This document shows positions 25,451-36,561 of a stretch of DNA of 64,000 nucleotides, piece by piece (positions within the stretch are counted from its first letter, which is position 1; every line of letters starts with the position of its first letter). Both the position numbers and the translations under genes were made by a program. Source of the DNA: Odontocerum albicorne. Its lineage: Eukaryota > Arthropoda > Insecta > Trichoptera > Odontoceridae. The stretch is from positions 31,342,582 through 31,406,581 of the forward strand of contig OX463842.1 in NCBI GenBank assembly GCA_949825065.1, read 5' to 3'. The notes beneath the pieces were generated by a model. That model searched no databases. It saw nothing but the letters and a program-made list of their open reading frames with translations, and had not been told where the DNA came from.

Positions 25451-28400
25451 AATAATAAAATGTTCGAATCTTATTTTTATAAGTTTTCAATATTTATTTA
25501 TTGTCGCTTTGAACTTGCTAGGATTTAAAAGGTAGTTGGTATTATGCGAGTTTATGTAATAGGCGCTTTAAAACCTTATCCATAAATGTAAGGGGATAAA
25601 CTAAATCGGTAATAGTCCACATCAGGATGCGTTATGGTTACTATTTTTTAATTTGTCTCCTTCGGAGTATCATCACAAATATTACATTTTGAAACGGCAT
25701 AAGTGTTAAACTTAATATTATAAACACTTCCGTCTACCATAGCGAATAGCATATGAATCGTCTCCTCTATGCCCTAGTCGACAAAATTTAATTTGTAAGG
25801 TACAAGTTGATTGATTACCATATTCGTTACATATTCTTTGTGTTAAATTATAATCATTCTGGATTTTCATTCATAAACATGAATTTGATGGACCCACAAA
25901 ACAAAGTTGATGAAGGTCGTGAGTTAACCAACAATTCTTTTTTAGTAGCATATTTTAATTTTTACGGCCAATTAAAGTAAGAAATTTATGTGTGTGTTGT
26001 AGGGTTTCAACAAAATTCTGTCCATAATTTCGGTGGTTTGAGCTACCATTGAAACCCTATTTACAAATGTTATATCTGTTATCTCTCATATTTTTAAAAA
26101 TTCTTTCATTTGTTTTATCAACAAATTCATTTTAGCTTATATTAGGTAATTTCATTCAGAAGATAAAAACAGCCACAGCGTTTGCCTTGATACGTTCATG
26201 ATTGTAAAACAATCGTTAACCACAGATTGCAGAGTGCTTTATTTTATTTCAGAAATATCTTAATCAAAATAAAGCTCTAGTGTTTGATGAGGGGTTGTTT
26301 AAATATTATTAGTATTCTGAGCTGTTGGATCAGAAGGCAATCAATCCGACATCTATGTAGTCAAGTCCAACTTCTTTGGATTTTTTAGTTCCCAATTCTG
26401 AAATTCGCGGTTTTTTGTCTTCAAAAGAGAATTGTTAAATGTCTTCTGAGGTCTTTCTCCTCTGTTGAAGAATCTTAACTTCTCCAGAATACTTTCGTTT
26501 CCAAAATTTTGATAATGTTTATTAAAACACTCGAAACTTGAATATTCGTAGGTCTGGCAATCCATTACTTCAAACGATTTTATTATTACACAATACTTTT
26601 ACCTTAAACAAGCAGGAAAACCTTATTTGCAGGTTATGGTAATAATATCATTCACTTTCTTAATTAGGAAACCATATTTAAAAAAAAACTTAGACGGGGT
26701 GTTTCGGATGTATTTTTTTTAAATCTTCGTTCAAATTAAAATATTTTTTACTCATTTCACTTAGATGTGCTTAAAGCACTACAACGCCGGAGAGCTGGAA
26801 TATTTTTTAAATTTTATATTTAAATGCATACATGTATACATGTTGCAAGATTACTCATTTAAAAAAATATCTAAGACACTCAGTTGAACTACAAAATCGA
26901 TTACTCCAAATAAAAAAAATTAATCGAAAGAACGATGAATTAGTGTATCATTATTTATAGGCTCTTAAAACTGACCTCCCCCCGCATCAAACTAACTAAT
27001 AGGTTTTCCTGAATATTTAAGTATTCTATATTATCTCTGTAGAGTTTATGACTTAGAGTGCTAATAAGGTTTCTAATTTTATCCAATGGATAAATCGTTA
27101 CTTACAAAAAAATCTAAACGCAGTTTATAAAATACATAAATGTTTTTCTTAAAACTCGGGTTGAGTTAATAAGGGTTGAAATAAGTCGACGTATCTACGC
27201 CAGCTGTTAAGAGAAATTGCCTCCCTAGGGATTTTCAATCCTTTTTTCTTAATAATGAAAAATCACTCCCTTAAGCGTTTCATTTAAATAAAAAGGAGTT
27301 TTGTTCCAAACTGTTATTTCAAATTAGTTCGTAGAAATTTTATTCAATTCAAATTGTCATAAATTTGTTTGGTTATCGCGCGGAGAGTAAAAATGTTCAA
27401 GCGGCGCGTAAAATATAACAAAATGAAAAAAAAAATAGATTTTTCTTAATATTGTAATAATTATAATTTCTTAATATATTTTTTTGAAATATGTCTTCGA
27501 AGTATTTTTACTGAATGAGGATCTAATATTTATTAGTAATTATAAAAGTTATCATTGTTCTGATGTTAAAAAAGTCGCCAAGTATGTATGTATATTTATT
27601 TTTCACGGTGGCTATTAAGTAAATGTTGAGAATTGTGCATATAATTTTTAGCCCGTTTTAAATAGTACGCTATAGTATTGTCGTTGGGAAAGTTTTGAAG
27701 TTTTATAATAATAAGATAACATTTTGTTTTCTTAATGCCTGACACATGTTACATACTTTATTATAATTTTCTTTATGCCCATACTTTAATATCCTTCACT
27801 TTATGGCAGATAAATTGTTATTCTTGTGTAGCACTCTCTAAGTATTAAATATAATCTTGAAATTATGCTAAGGCTAAACTTGTAAACGCTTATTACGTCG
27901 TCAAACTGATTAATAACAACAATAAACTTTCAAATTGTTTCAAGTAAAATAATACATTCGGGAAACTTATATATGTACATACTTTCAAATCTAAAAAAAA
28001 TCTCTATCAAAAATATTATTAAAAAGCGAAATATTTCAAATATTTTTTTATTTTAAAACTTACTTGTTTATTTGCTTTACTTTCTTTGTTGTGGGATTTT
28101 CATTCGAGAAATTGAGAAAAATGTAGAAATGGAATAAAAAGTCACAAAGAAAGCAAGAAAACGTGTTTATTGAATTATTAAAAATATGCCATTTCCATGC
28201 ATTGGGCAATGAATATACCTAAATTCTCCACAAATCAAATTTACTATGAATAGACATTTTCGAGCGGGACGAAGCTTTCAATGTGCTGAAATTGTTGTAT
28301 TTCACTAACAGCATCTTTAAACTTCCTGGAGAAACTTTTCTTGGACGAATTTGAATCGAAGGTAAATTTAATAAACTTAGTTCGGTTTATCAAAGAAGAT

Positions 28401-29040
28401 ACATATTATACGAGTATACCATAAGTACTAAACATTGATTGATGAATCGACAAATTCTCATATAATACGAGTATATCGAATAACTTGAAACTTTTTTCAT
28501 TTACTCGGAATATTTTAAACTCAACTGAATCTTTTTCCAGTTTTTATTTGATTTTGGATCTTCATAAGACCGCGATTTACATAAATTTACCCCTAATCAG
28601 AAGATGAGTTCGATGTTATTTGGATTCATGATTTTACGTTAAAAACTTGTCAAATTTATTTTAATGTTTTACGGAATGAAAACAATTAACAAACAGATTA
28701 ATGAAAATTGTCATTTATTTATAAATCGATGTCACTGAAATTCAGGATATTTTCTTTTCGTGAATCAACATAAGTATTTATTTTTTTCTCAGGTTACACT
28801 ATTCTTTAAAAAACACATCATTGACGCACGCATTTAAGAAGATTTTAAAGCAACGCTCATTTTTTTTGTTATTATTTAAAATAATTATTCATGTTATCAT
28901 TCCCTTTAAAAGAGTTAATTTATTAATTTCAATAATCATCCTACTGTGAAATATGGCGTGTTAAGTTATTTATAATAATCTTGCACCAAATTATTTGTAA
29001 AAATTGCTTATTTTTTATACTGTAAAAAAGGTAATAAAAA
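25451..29040. other. Long anonymous AT-rich stretch
   Basis: About 3.6 kb without recognisable genes or repeats, apart from the candidate exon listed at 26353-26565. Octamers TACGAGTA lie at 28409 and 28466, only 57 bp apart. Confidence 0.5.
26353..26565 (-). CDS. Candidate small protein or exon, unknown
   Basis: A 70-codon frame starting at ATG with a protein-like, charged composition (MDCQTYEYSSFECFNKHYQN ... ENWELKNPKKLDL-like end) and few of the Ile/Tyr/Lys runs seen in noise frames here. No known domain, signal peptide or membrane segment is visible. It could be a host exon, part of a decayed transposon, or chance. Confidence 0.2.
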   Translation of the reverse strand: MDCQTYEYSSFECFNKHYQNFGNESILEKLRFFNRGERPQKTFNNSLLKTKNREFQNWELKNPKKLDLTT

Positions 29041-29049
29041 TATAAATGC

Positions 29050-29440
29050 GACATAAATGAGAGCGTTATTTAAAATGTATGGAAAATCAATGTATGATGG
29101 TATAATACATCATGACATTTAAAAACAATGTGGATTGATTCATATGCAGTGTTTAAGATGAAGAACGAAGCACTGAAATGGTTCGGCCACGTATATATGT
29201 AGAATGAATGATGAAACATTTATAAAAATAATTTATAAAAGTAGTATAGAAAGTATGCGAAGTTTGGGAAAACTAAGAAAAACGTGGCGTGATCAAATAA
29301 ATCTAATTCTGAAAGAAGGAAGAGTGAAAAGCCTTTGTAATATAATGGATATACATGATACGACGAATGGATACGAATGGATATACATGATTTCCATCGT
29401 GATAGAGAATGATTTTTACCTATCCTGATGGAAAACGTCT
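29050..29440 (+). pseudogene. LINE-1 C-terminal fragment
   Basis: The sequence near 29155-29200 reads KMKNEALKWFGHVY, the family's WFGHV block with Trp intact. Then come SIESMRSLGKLRKTWRDQIN and LILKEGRVKSLCNI, the counterpart of the GRRRKTWLDQVNEILKEG region. The 3' tail TACCTATCCTGATGGAAAACG is diverged. 5'-truncated and frameshifted. Confidence 0.7.
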
Positions 29441-29714
29441 GTTCTGTAATCGCTTACGAGTATTGTGTTTAAGCTGTTGAAATTCAGTGAGCAGTTTTGA
29501 TACCTTAAATCCAAAGTTCCGATGGTAAGGAGATCAATGGTATAATATAAGACGATCAGCACGTTTAATATGATGCTTTTCGTCAGGCAGAGTTTTAAAT
29601 AGCGCTATTTTTGTCTTGTTGAATAGTGCTATAATAATTTATATGTAGCATTTAAGCTATAGAAGAAATATACATTTAGATGCAAAATGGTCTAAGAGTG
29701 ATATCAGTCCAGAA
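29441..29714. other. Anonymous DNA
   Basis: No feature recognised; TACGAGTA at 29455. Confidence 0.4.
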
Positions 29715-29800
29715 GTGAATCTCACTGGAATCGAACCTGGGGTGCCTGTATGTTTTATCTGAATGTTAACCTTAAGACCACGTCTACCGCAATATGCATA
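29715..29800 (-). repeat. tRNA-derived SINE head or tRNA relic
   Basis: On the minus strand CCCCAGGTTCGATTCCAGTG matches the Pol III B-box consensus GGTTCGANTCC exactly. Upstream GCGGTAGACGTGGTCTTAAGG sits where an A-box should be, but it is degraded. A full cloverleaf could not be folded by eye, so I call it a SINE or tRNA relic rather than a gene. Confidence 0.5.
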
Positions 29801-29915
29801 ACGTAGTGTATAGACGTGGCAGAAGCAAAAGACGTGCGCCAGGATAAAATGAAGTTGAAATATGTTCTCTCTGATACCCTACTAGGGGCATGGCGCGATG
29901 TTCATTCTGATGATG
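29801..29915 (+). repeat. LINE-1 3' tail fragment
   Basis: AAGCAAAAGACGTGCGCCAGG followed by CTGATACCCTACTAGGGGC and ATGGCGCGATGTTCATTCTG is the LINE-1 3' end (KEVC-DR-KW region and tail), severely 5'-truncated. Confidence 0.55.
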
Positions 29916-30126
29916 GACCATATAACAAATGTTTATACAATTATAAGGTCCCATTGTGAATATCTGCGCAATATCTTATTACTTATTTCGCTTTATGGAT
30001 GATAGGAAACTTGGAGTATTTCACGTAATACGTGAATCTGAAATTCGCAATACGGTAGAATCTAAAACGGAGGTAAAGGTTAATTAAACAATAATTTGAC
30101 ATCAAACTTGCTTGAAATCTCTCTTG

Positions 30127-30195
30127 GAGCGACAGAATCGAGACGCCAAGTGGAGACTAATTCAAGGATCGAGAGTTAGAATCAGGTCGCTCCAT
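30127..30195 (+). ncRNA. tRNA-sized stem, unassigned
   Basis: GGAGCGAC (30127-30134) and GTCGCTCC (30187-30194) form a perfect 8-bp stem closing 68 nt, followed by an A and then a TATTTTT run that could stop Pol III. The interior does not give convincing D and T arms, and there is no canonical B-box. It may be a tRNA relic, a small RNA gene or chance. Confidence 0.25.
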
Positions 30196-30289
30196 ATTTT
30201 TGCAATGCCGATTTTTATGTTTCGTATTTTTTTCTAAAACACTAAAACGATAGATATCAATAAATGACACCAATTAATAAAAATAAAAG

Positions 30290-30350
30290 GGCAACTTTTA
30301 AAGCACCGTTTTGAGAGCAGGCTACCTTCGAGGTCGCTCTGCCACTAAGG
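30290..30350 (-). repeat. L2/CR1-like LINE tail fragment
   Basis: The minus strand reads GGCAGAGCGACCTCGAAGG, then TGCTCTCAAAACGGTGCTTT followed by AAAAG. This parallels the tail at 25378-25440 (GAGCGCCCTTGAGAG, TTGCTCTCTAGACGGTGCTTTA). Tail-only copy. Confidence 0.5.
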
Positions 30351-30873
30351 TCCGTCATTTCCCGATCTAAACAAAATAGATCAGTTTAAGACATATACCA
30401 TGCCCACCACATGGTGAGGCGATGTTATAGTTAAAATTTGATATCTCAATGGTTTGTCGACTAAAACCGATATGAAGACGTGTTGTTTTGTTAGACTCTG
30501 GAATGTTTAAGTTGGATATCACGTGGTTATCAACTTTCTTTCTAAAGAAGGAAAAGCCCCCTTTAGAAATTAAACAATGTTTAGTTGCGGTCTACGGAGA
30601 ATCGTTTTCATCATATTTCACAGTGAAAAATTGGGCTTAACAGATTTACTTAAGCAAATCATCAATTGAAGATAACCCTCGTCTAGCCTAGCAAGGTTTG
30701 GGATTTCCAAAATCACAACTCTTCGAAATCTGCACGATAATCTTGGCATGAATAACATAAGTTGAACGCAAGAAGCGTGAGCGCAAAATTCTGGTGTGTT
30801 GTCCAAAGACATGTCTGCGATGGGAAATAATAAGCAATAGTTGATTTAATCAGTTCTCACGGGGAATGAAATA
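30351..30873. other. Anonymous DNA
   Basis: No feature recognised. Confidence 0.4.
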
Positions 30874-31295
30874 ATGGTTTTGTGCCATGATCCTCTTTTG
30901 TTTGGGATCACCACTGCCCAAAAAGCCAAGGTGATACCCAATGCCAGTTTTCCTTGGTCTTCCTCTGCCACGCCTTTCACTCATTTTTCACTGTTTATTT
31001 GTTTTGTTATTTTTTCTTCATTAATTCGTTTAACATGCCCAAGCCATCTCGGATTACTCTTCTTCATCTTACTCAACACATCAGCCTTAAGTTCACATCC
31101 ATCCTTAATTACTTCATTCCGTATCATGTCGTACATTGTCGCCCTATGTATTCTTCTGCACGCATTTCTAAGGCATTTTTTGGCTCCTATCAGCATTTTC
31201 CCACGTCCACGTTTCACTTCTATACATAAAAGTTGGCACCGAAATTCTATTGTGGAGGCACATCTAAGGCACCAAAAATCTTAGATTTTGATACA
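30874..31295 (-). pseudogene. LINE-1 C-terminal fragment
   Basis: The minus strand reads MYDMIRNEVIKDGCELKADV then LSKMKKSNPRWLGHVKRINE and EKITKQINSEK, the family block with WLGHV in place of WFGHV. Upstream on the minus strand, STIEFRCQLLCIEVKR-like codons parallel the HNSILVPTMICGSET block in a shifted frame. The 3' tail is at about 30880-30930. Frameshifted and 5'-truncated. Confidence 0.75.
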
Positions 31296-31382
31296 GCCTG
31301 GTTCGAGTATATATGTTTTAGTAACCCAATTACATAATTTTTGTTTTATATTTATCTCTTTGATGTATAATTTGTATATAAT
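31296..31382. other. Short spacer
   Basis: Between LINE-1 and SINE-A; no feature recognised. Confidence 0.4.
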
Positions 31383-31680
31383 GGCGGCCACCGTAGCCTA
31401 GTTGGTAAGACGCTTAAATAACACAGGTTTCCAGGTGTTTCGGTTTCAATTTCAGATGGTTACAGAAAATAAAAATTAAAAAAGGAAAAGAGTGTGTCTG
31501 GTAACATTACTCACGATCAAGTGTTGTTGTATCTTCACGTATGTGATGATGAACTGCGAGTTACGTGTTTACTCCTGAGATTCTTAAACCAAAGGCTCGA
31601 TTAATGGAGCCGATGACAATGCCGTCTCCGTGTTACGTTCTTCAATATCTCCGCATCGCCAATTTAAATATCTTTCATTT
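31383..31680 (+). repeat. SINE-A copy
   Basis: Starts with tRNA-like CCGTAGCCTAGTTGGTAAGA (A-box), then TTTCGGTTTCAATTTCAGATGG in the B-box position. The body reads TGGTAACATTACTCACGA, then AAGTGTTGTTGTATC, GATGATGAACTGCGAG and GAGCCGATGACAATG, ending near CGCATCGCCAATTTAAATATC. The same order is seen at 32106, 41511 and 57766. Confidence 0.8.
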
Positions 31681-32105
31681 TATTATCTTGTTACGAATAT
31701 ACTTTTATATATTATTAATAATTTCTTGAACATATTATATAAATTGCTAATGTGGATATTTCTCGATCATAATTGTTGGGAGTTGTTTTTTTTTTCTATT
31801 TTAAAAACTTTAATTTACGATTTTTTTAAATGGAGATTTAATACATCAAATTTGACTCACTTCTTTCTTAAATTGAACCGTTCAATGTCCTGACGCGAGT
31901 ATGTGGCTTATAATTATTTTAAATTTTAATGTTGTCATGAACTGTGTGATTCAATTACAATATTTCAATAGAGAAAATTTTGAAGCAAGCTTTCGAGTTC
32001 CTTAAAATATTATGCAGGTGAGATTTATTTTACTAATTTTAGCGATGTTTTGAAACGAATTTAAGAAATCGCTCATTTGAATGTCTTGCTGTGTGTATCA
32101 TTAAT
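31681..32105. other. Anonymous AT-rich DNA
   Basis: No feature recognised. Confidence 0.4.
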
Positions 32106-32275
32106 ACGATCTTCGTGGCCTAGTTGTTTGTTAAGACCCTTGACTAATACCCAGGGTATTCGGATTCACTTCCCGATGGTACCCGAAAATACGATCTTCG
32201 TGGCCTAGTTGTTTGTTAAGACCCTTGACTAATACCCAGGGTATTCGGATTCACTTCCCGATGGTACCTGAAAAA
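32106..32275 (+). repeat. 85-bp tandem duplication of the SINE-A head
   Basis: Two near-identical units begin ACGATCTTCGTGGCCTAGTT at 32106 and 32191. Each includes both the A-box-like GTGGCCTAGTTG and the B-box-like segment. The only clear difference is ACCCGAAAA versus ACCTGAAAA at the unit end. Confidence 0.95.
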
Positions 32276-32378
32276 AATATGAAAATAAATATTATTCTGG
32301 TAAAATAATTCGTCTGCCAATAATTCCCACACGAGTTAGACGTATTCGAGTCTTGTTGCATCTACGTGTTGGATAATA

Positions 32379-33664
32379 TTAGGTCCTTACATATGAAATT
32401 GGCGTTTTGCCGTACTGGCAACTTTGATCTCAAATATCTTCTCTTTGGTTAGGAATTTCAAACTCAAATTTATACAGCTATTTACTCAAGTATTTGTGTT
32501 TCGAAAATTATAATTCATTTGTTTTTTCCTCAATTGTTTTTTTTCTTTGCGTCACTCAGTTTACAAAATGGAAAACTTGAAATATCGCGTTATTTACGAG
32601 TACGAGTTCCACCGTGGCACCAGTGCTGCAGAAACGGCTCGAAGGATTAATGATGTGTATGACGACGGTGCCGCAAAAGAAAACACAGTGCGTTTTTGGT
32701 TCCAACGTTTTCGTTTTGGAAATTTCGACCTGCAGAACAAGCCCCGTGGACGGCCGGAGACCAAAGTTGATAATGAAGAATTGAAGGCTATTGTGGAAGC
32801 GGATCCATCGCAAACCACGTCCGAGTTAGCTGCAGGCTGCGGTGTTAGTGATAAAACTGTTTTAATCCACTTGAAGCAAATTGGGAAGGTGAAAAAGCTT
32901 GAAAGGTGGGTACCTCACGAATTGAGTGAAGCAAATCAACAAACGCGCGTTGACTGCTGCGTTGCATTACTCAACCGGCACAATAATGAAGGGATTTTGA
33001 ATCGAATCATTACCTGTGATGAAAAGTGGATCCTGTATGATAATCGGAAGCGCTCATCGCAATGGCTGAACCCTGCCGAACCAGCCAAACCATGCCCCAA
33101 GCGAAAATTGACTCCAAAAAAGTTACTTGTGAGCGTTTGGTGGACTAGTGCTGGTGTCGTTCACTACAGCTTTCTTAAATCTGGCCAGACGATTACGGCA
33201 GATGTCTATTGTCAGCAACTGCAAACCATGATGGAAAAGCTAGCTGCTAAACAACCGAGGCTGGTTAATCGCTCTAGGCCACTGCTGCTTCATGATAACG
33301 CTAGACCACACACTGCACAACAGACGGCTACCAAATTAGAAGAGCTTCAATTGGAATGTCTAAGACATCCACCGTACTCTCCGGACCTTGCCCCAACAGA
33401 TTACTATTTTTTTCGAAATTTGGATAACTTCTTGCAAGGGAAAAAATTCAACTCCGATGGGGCAGTCCAAACCGACTTCAAAGATTTTATTGATTCCCGT
33501 CCGAATGGTTTTTTTAGTAAAGGGATCGATGAACTACCTATGAGATGGCAAAAGTGCATAGATAGCAATGGTACATACTTTGATTAAATAAATATATTAT
33601 ATTAAAAAAAATCATCTTTATGTTCCTCCCAAACAAAACGCCAATTTCATATGTAAGGACCTAA
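32379..33664 (+). mobile_element. Intact mariner, cecropia-like
   Basis: 1286 bp with perfectly matching 31-bp terminal inverted repeats starting TTAGGTCCTTACATATG. It is flanked by a TA duplication (32377-32378 and 33665-33666). It carries one uninterrupted transposase gene. Identical inverted repeats plus an intact gene indicate a young, possibly active copy. Confidence 0.97.
32568..33587 (+). CDS. Mariner transposase, cecropia-like, intact
   Basis: A 339-residue DNA transposase that would bind its own inverted repeats in the nucleus and move the element by cut-and-paste into TA sites. The start is the ATG at 32568 (MENLKYRVIYEYEF), preceded by AAAA. An upstream in-frame TTG at 32547 is not a plausible eukaryotic start. 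Residues about 1-110 hold two helix-turn-helix regions (RGTSAAETARRINDVY; TSELAAGCGVSDKTVLIHL), separated by the GRP motif (61-63). WVPHEL is at 114-119. Catalytic Asp: D151 in TCDEKW, D243 in HDNARPH and D278 in SPDLAPTD, so D243 and D278 are 34 residues apart (DD34D). The length and motifs match full-length cecropia-type enzymes (about 340 residues; the human Hsmar1 type is related). No stops or frameshifts. Expression is unproven. Confidence 0.96.
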   Translation: MENLKYRVIYEYEFHRGTSAAETARRINDVYDDGAAKENTVRFWFQRFRFGNFDLQNKPRGRPETKVDNEELKAIVEADPSQTTSELAAGCGVSDKTVLIHLKQIGKVKKLERWVPHELSEANQQTRVDCCVALLNRHNNEGILNRIITCDEKWILYDNRKRSSQWLNPAEPAKPCPKRKLTPKKLLVSVWWTSAGVVHYSFLKSGQTITADVYCQQLQTMMEKLAAKQPRLVNRSRPLLLHDNARPHTAQQTATKLEELQLECLRHPPYSPDLAPTDYYFFRNLDNFLQGKKFNSDGAVQTDFKDFIDSRPNGFFSKGIDELPMRWQKCIDSNGTYFD

Positions 33665-33858
33665 TATATGCTTATACGTGCGATGACGTGCCTAATTGTA
33701 TTTACACGTTCCATGACGAAACGCGAGTTTCTTGCCTTCTCCAGTTGTTCTAAACCAGCAATCTCGATGAATGGGGCCGAATTTAATATTGCTTCTCGGC
33801 CATACTTAACAAAATGTTCGAATCACCAGTTCAGATATGTTGAAGGTATCATAGGAAT

Positions 33859-34057
33859 GAAAAATATCTCTAAGTGGAATTGCTTTTTCATATTATCTAT
33901 AACATCAGTTTTAATATTATCTTCTGAAAACGTTTTTATTTCAAAATAGTAAATTTTATAGTGCGGCTACTTAACTATATAGTCGGCGCAACATTTCACA
34001 TACATTTAACCTAATATTGTCTATCCACAAGTTACTTCTTTTAATAAAATTATAATA
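33859..34057. other. Short anonymous spacer
   Basis: No feature recognised. Confidence 0.4.
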
Positions 34058-34622
34058 GGTTGTCCGTAAAAAAATTCGTATTTTGATGTCAAATTTGTTA
34101 CGATTCACATAACCAAGCTTCACAAAATGCTCGCGGATGGTGGTTTTCAATATTTTCAGTATCTCAGCAATCTCTTATACCGTAAAACGCTGGTTATTCT
34201 CGATTGAAGCCTTTATATGGTCGTTATCAGTGTTAGTCGGTCATTAAGAGCGGACTCCATCTTCAAATGTCTTATCACCATTTCGGACTTTTTAAATCGT
34301 CGTTGACACACGTGATCGCTTACTGCATCGTCACCATATACTGCATTTATTATTATTTTTGGTTTGTGTTGCATTTTTTTCTTTGCGGTAGTAAAAATTA
34401 AAAAGCATCAAGCACCGAAAAAAAACCCTTTTTGTGTCTTCAAAATGACGCTTTAATAAATCGCTCAAACAATTTGGGTTAATAATAGCCAAAAAATACA
34501 TGTAACTGTTATTTTTCATAATTACGAGTATATACATTCAGTACTTTTGTAATGAAGTTAGTTACAAAAATGTTGTCCTAATGATATCTATTTGAGAAAT
34601 GCGAAACCACTTTCCGGATAAC
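34058..34622 (-). mobile_element. Internally deleted mariner (family M4), copy 1
   Basis: Ends resemble GTTGTCCGGAAAG: left GGTTGTCCGTAAAAAAA, right end on the minus strand GTTATCCGGAAAGTGG. A TA precedes the left end (34056-34057). The minus strand keeps only the transposase N-terminus; IREIAEILKIS-type helix-turn-helix codons survive as TVYEIAEILKI-like sequence near 34200-34130. The catalytic half is missing. It aligns along its whole length with 55930-56455, so both derive from one deletion derivative. Confidence 0.75.
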
Positions 34623-34740
34623 TGAATACATTTTGTGGTAAGTACCAACATACATATTGAACAACCATAGTGACATCCATCACGCATCATTGTATGTAGG
34701 AATTTTAACTTAATAATTTAATACGTTCATCATTTTCATA

Positions 34741-34985
34741 CTGGTACTAATGTTAACCGAATAATTGAATAAATTAATAATTTTAACACTTGTACTAATG
34801 TAAACCGAATAATTTAATGCATTAATAACTTAAACACTAGTACTAATGTTAACCAAATAATTTAGCACATTAATAATTTGAAGACTAGTACTAATTTTTC
34901 TAATTTTAACACGTGCTAATGTTACTAATTTTGATACTAGTACTAATGGTACTAATTTTAACACTAGTACTAATGCACTGATGTT
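34741..34985. repeat. Degenerate minisatellite, about 50-60-bp unit
   Basis: Repeated phrases GTACTAATGTTAACCGAATAA and CACTAGTACTAATG recur at least six times between 34741 and 34985, with unit length shrinking toward the right. Diverged copies suggest an old array. Confidence 0.75.
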
Positions 34986-35674
34986 AACATACAAAAACGC
35001 GATAGCACGTAACACTTCATTCCATTTGAATTGTATCGGCAACACTAGATCTACGAGTATATCTGATTAGCCCAGTAAAATAAAACTGCGATAGCATTGG
35101 GGCTTCCTTTCAATAGCTAACTGAGCACAGTGACCAAACATCAGGTGTGACATTGATTGAATGTCACCACGCATGCATAACGGTGGATCTTCTGAGCCAA
35201 TTCTCCATCTGAGGAGATTATTTTTTTATATACCCACGTGGGTGGATAGACGATTAAAAGATCACCATACGGCATGGTAGACGGTAACCCACCAGCATGC
35301 ACTCAGACGGCTGCATCAATGTCCGCAGGCTTTTAATTCTAGCTCTCGAAGAATCGACACACTCGCTTTTCGGAGAGCCTTCGAGGGGATTGTGGGTGGT
35401 CATAAAACTCCCGCGTTACTTAACTTTTGAAGTGTTTGGGATCACTAAGTTGTTAGTGTTTCTCACTACTTCATACAATTAATTATTTAAATAGAACTTT
35501 TAACTATTTTGTAGATACTCATAAGGCGAATTCGTCAAGAAGGGTCATAACTAATTGAGGAAAGACACCAAGTAATTTATTTTTTCAGTAAATATAAAAA
35601 TTCAACATAAACGTATTCGTAACTCGCTCCATATTTAGATAGTCTCTCTCCACAATTTAGTTTTTTAATCGATA
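34986..35674. other. Anonymous DNA with a GC-richer patch
   Basis: 35080-35450 is less AT-rich than its surroundings, with a CCCACGTGGG palindrome near 35235-35244. Possibly a decayed retroelement, but no protein motif was recognised. TACGAGTA at 35052. Confidence 0.4.
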
Positions 35675-36559
35675 CGAGGGTTGCTACTTAAGTTTTGAGC
35701 TATGGCAACACCAGTGTAGATACGTCAATCTGACATCAGCTTCGTAAAGTTTGACGTTTTTAATGGTATACGTGTTCAGAAAGTTTTGTCATACGAGTGC
35801 TATTTGTGCTATTTACAGTGACTTGAAAAATTCATCTCGGCCAAAAAGGGAATTATATCGTGAACATTTTCTTGCGATGATTTTTTATGATTTTCAACGT
35901 GAACTAACAGGCGACGAATCATAGATCTATGCATATGAGCCAGAAACTAAACAGCAGTCGACTGTATGGGTCTTTCAAGACAAGCCAAATCCAACAAAAG
36001 TGGTTCGCGCACGAAGCACTTCGAAGCAAATGGTGGCTTGTTTCTTCGGTATAAATAAATGGTCATGTCGCAACAGTGCCTTAAGTGGAACGTTGTACGG
36101 TCAATTCTGAATGGTACACCACCATTTGTTTGCCAGAAGTGTTCGGAGAAATGAGGAAAATCAACCGCCGAAGACTGATCATTCTCCACCACGACAATGC
36201 GAGCTCTCATACATCTCAGACTCAAACAAGTGATTTTTTGAGCACTCAAAACATCGAATTGATGGGTCATCCGCCGAACAGCCCTGATTTGGCACCCAAT
36301 GACTTCTTTTTATTCCCGAACATCAAAAATAAATTGCGAGGTCAACGTTTTTCGACGTCTGAAGAAGCGGTTGATGCGTTCAAAACGCATGTTTTGAAGT
36401 TACATCATTCGCAGTGGAAAAGTGCTTCGAAAATTGGTTCAAACGCATGCAAATGTGTATTGATCTTCAGGGAGAGTATTTTGAAAAACAGTAAAGCCAT
36501 TTTCGATGATAAATATTTGTTTTTACTTGTCTGTCTCAAAACTTAAGTAGTAACCCTCG
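35675..36559 (+). mobile_element. Internally deleted mariner (family M1), copy 2
   Basis: 885 bp with CGAGGGTTGCTACTTAAG ends and flanking TA (35673-35674 and 36560-36561). The transposase frame jumps from the N-terminal FYDFQRELT straight to GDES, i.e. the helix-turn-helix region is lost. Then there is a stop in place of Trp, an insertion near 36055, and a shifted frame. HHDNASSH and NSPDLAPNDFF remain, so two catalytic Asp regions survive in a dead gene. The deletion junction CTAACAGGCGACGAATC is identical to that at 59202-60007. Confidence 0.95.
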
Positions 36560-36561
36560 TA

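Larger units (their letters stand above)
32106..33858 (+). repeat. SINE-A copy split by a mariner
   Basis: The left part (32106-32376) has a duplicated tRNA-like head and the start of the body (GGTAAAATAATTCGTCTGCC, AGTCTTGTTGCATC). The right part (33667-33858) continues the same body: CGATGAATGGGGCCGAATTT, then GAATCACCAGTTCAGATATG and TTGAAGGTATC. These match GACGACAATC...CACCAATTCGGATATACTGAAG at 41730-41780. The mariner at 32379-33664 sits exactly between them, so the SINE is older than the mariner insertion. Confidence 0.85.

Noticed and set aside
32547..32567. TTG-initiated extension of the intact transposase
   Set aside because: The ATG at 32568 gives the family-typical N-terminus and length; TTG initiation is unlikely in an animal.
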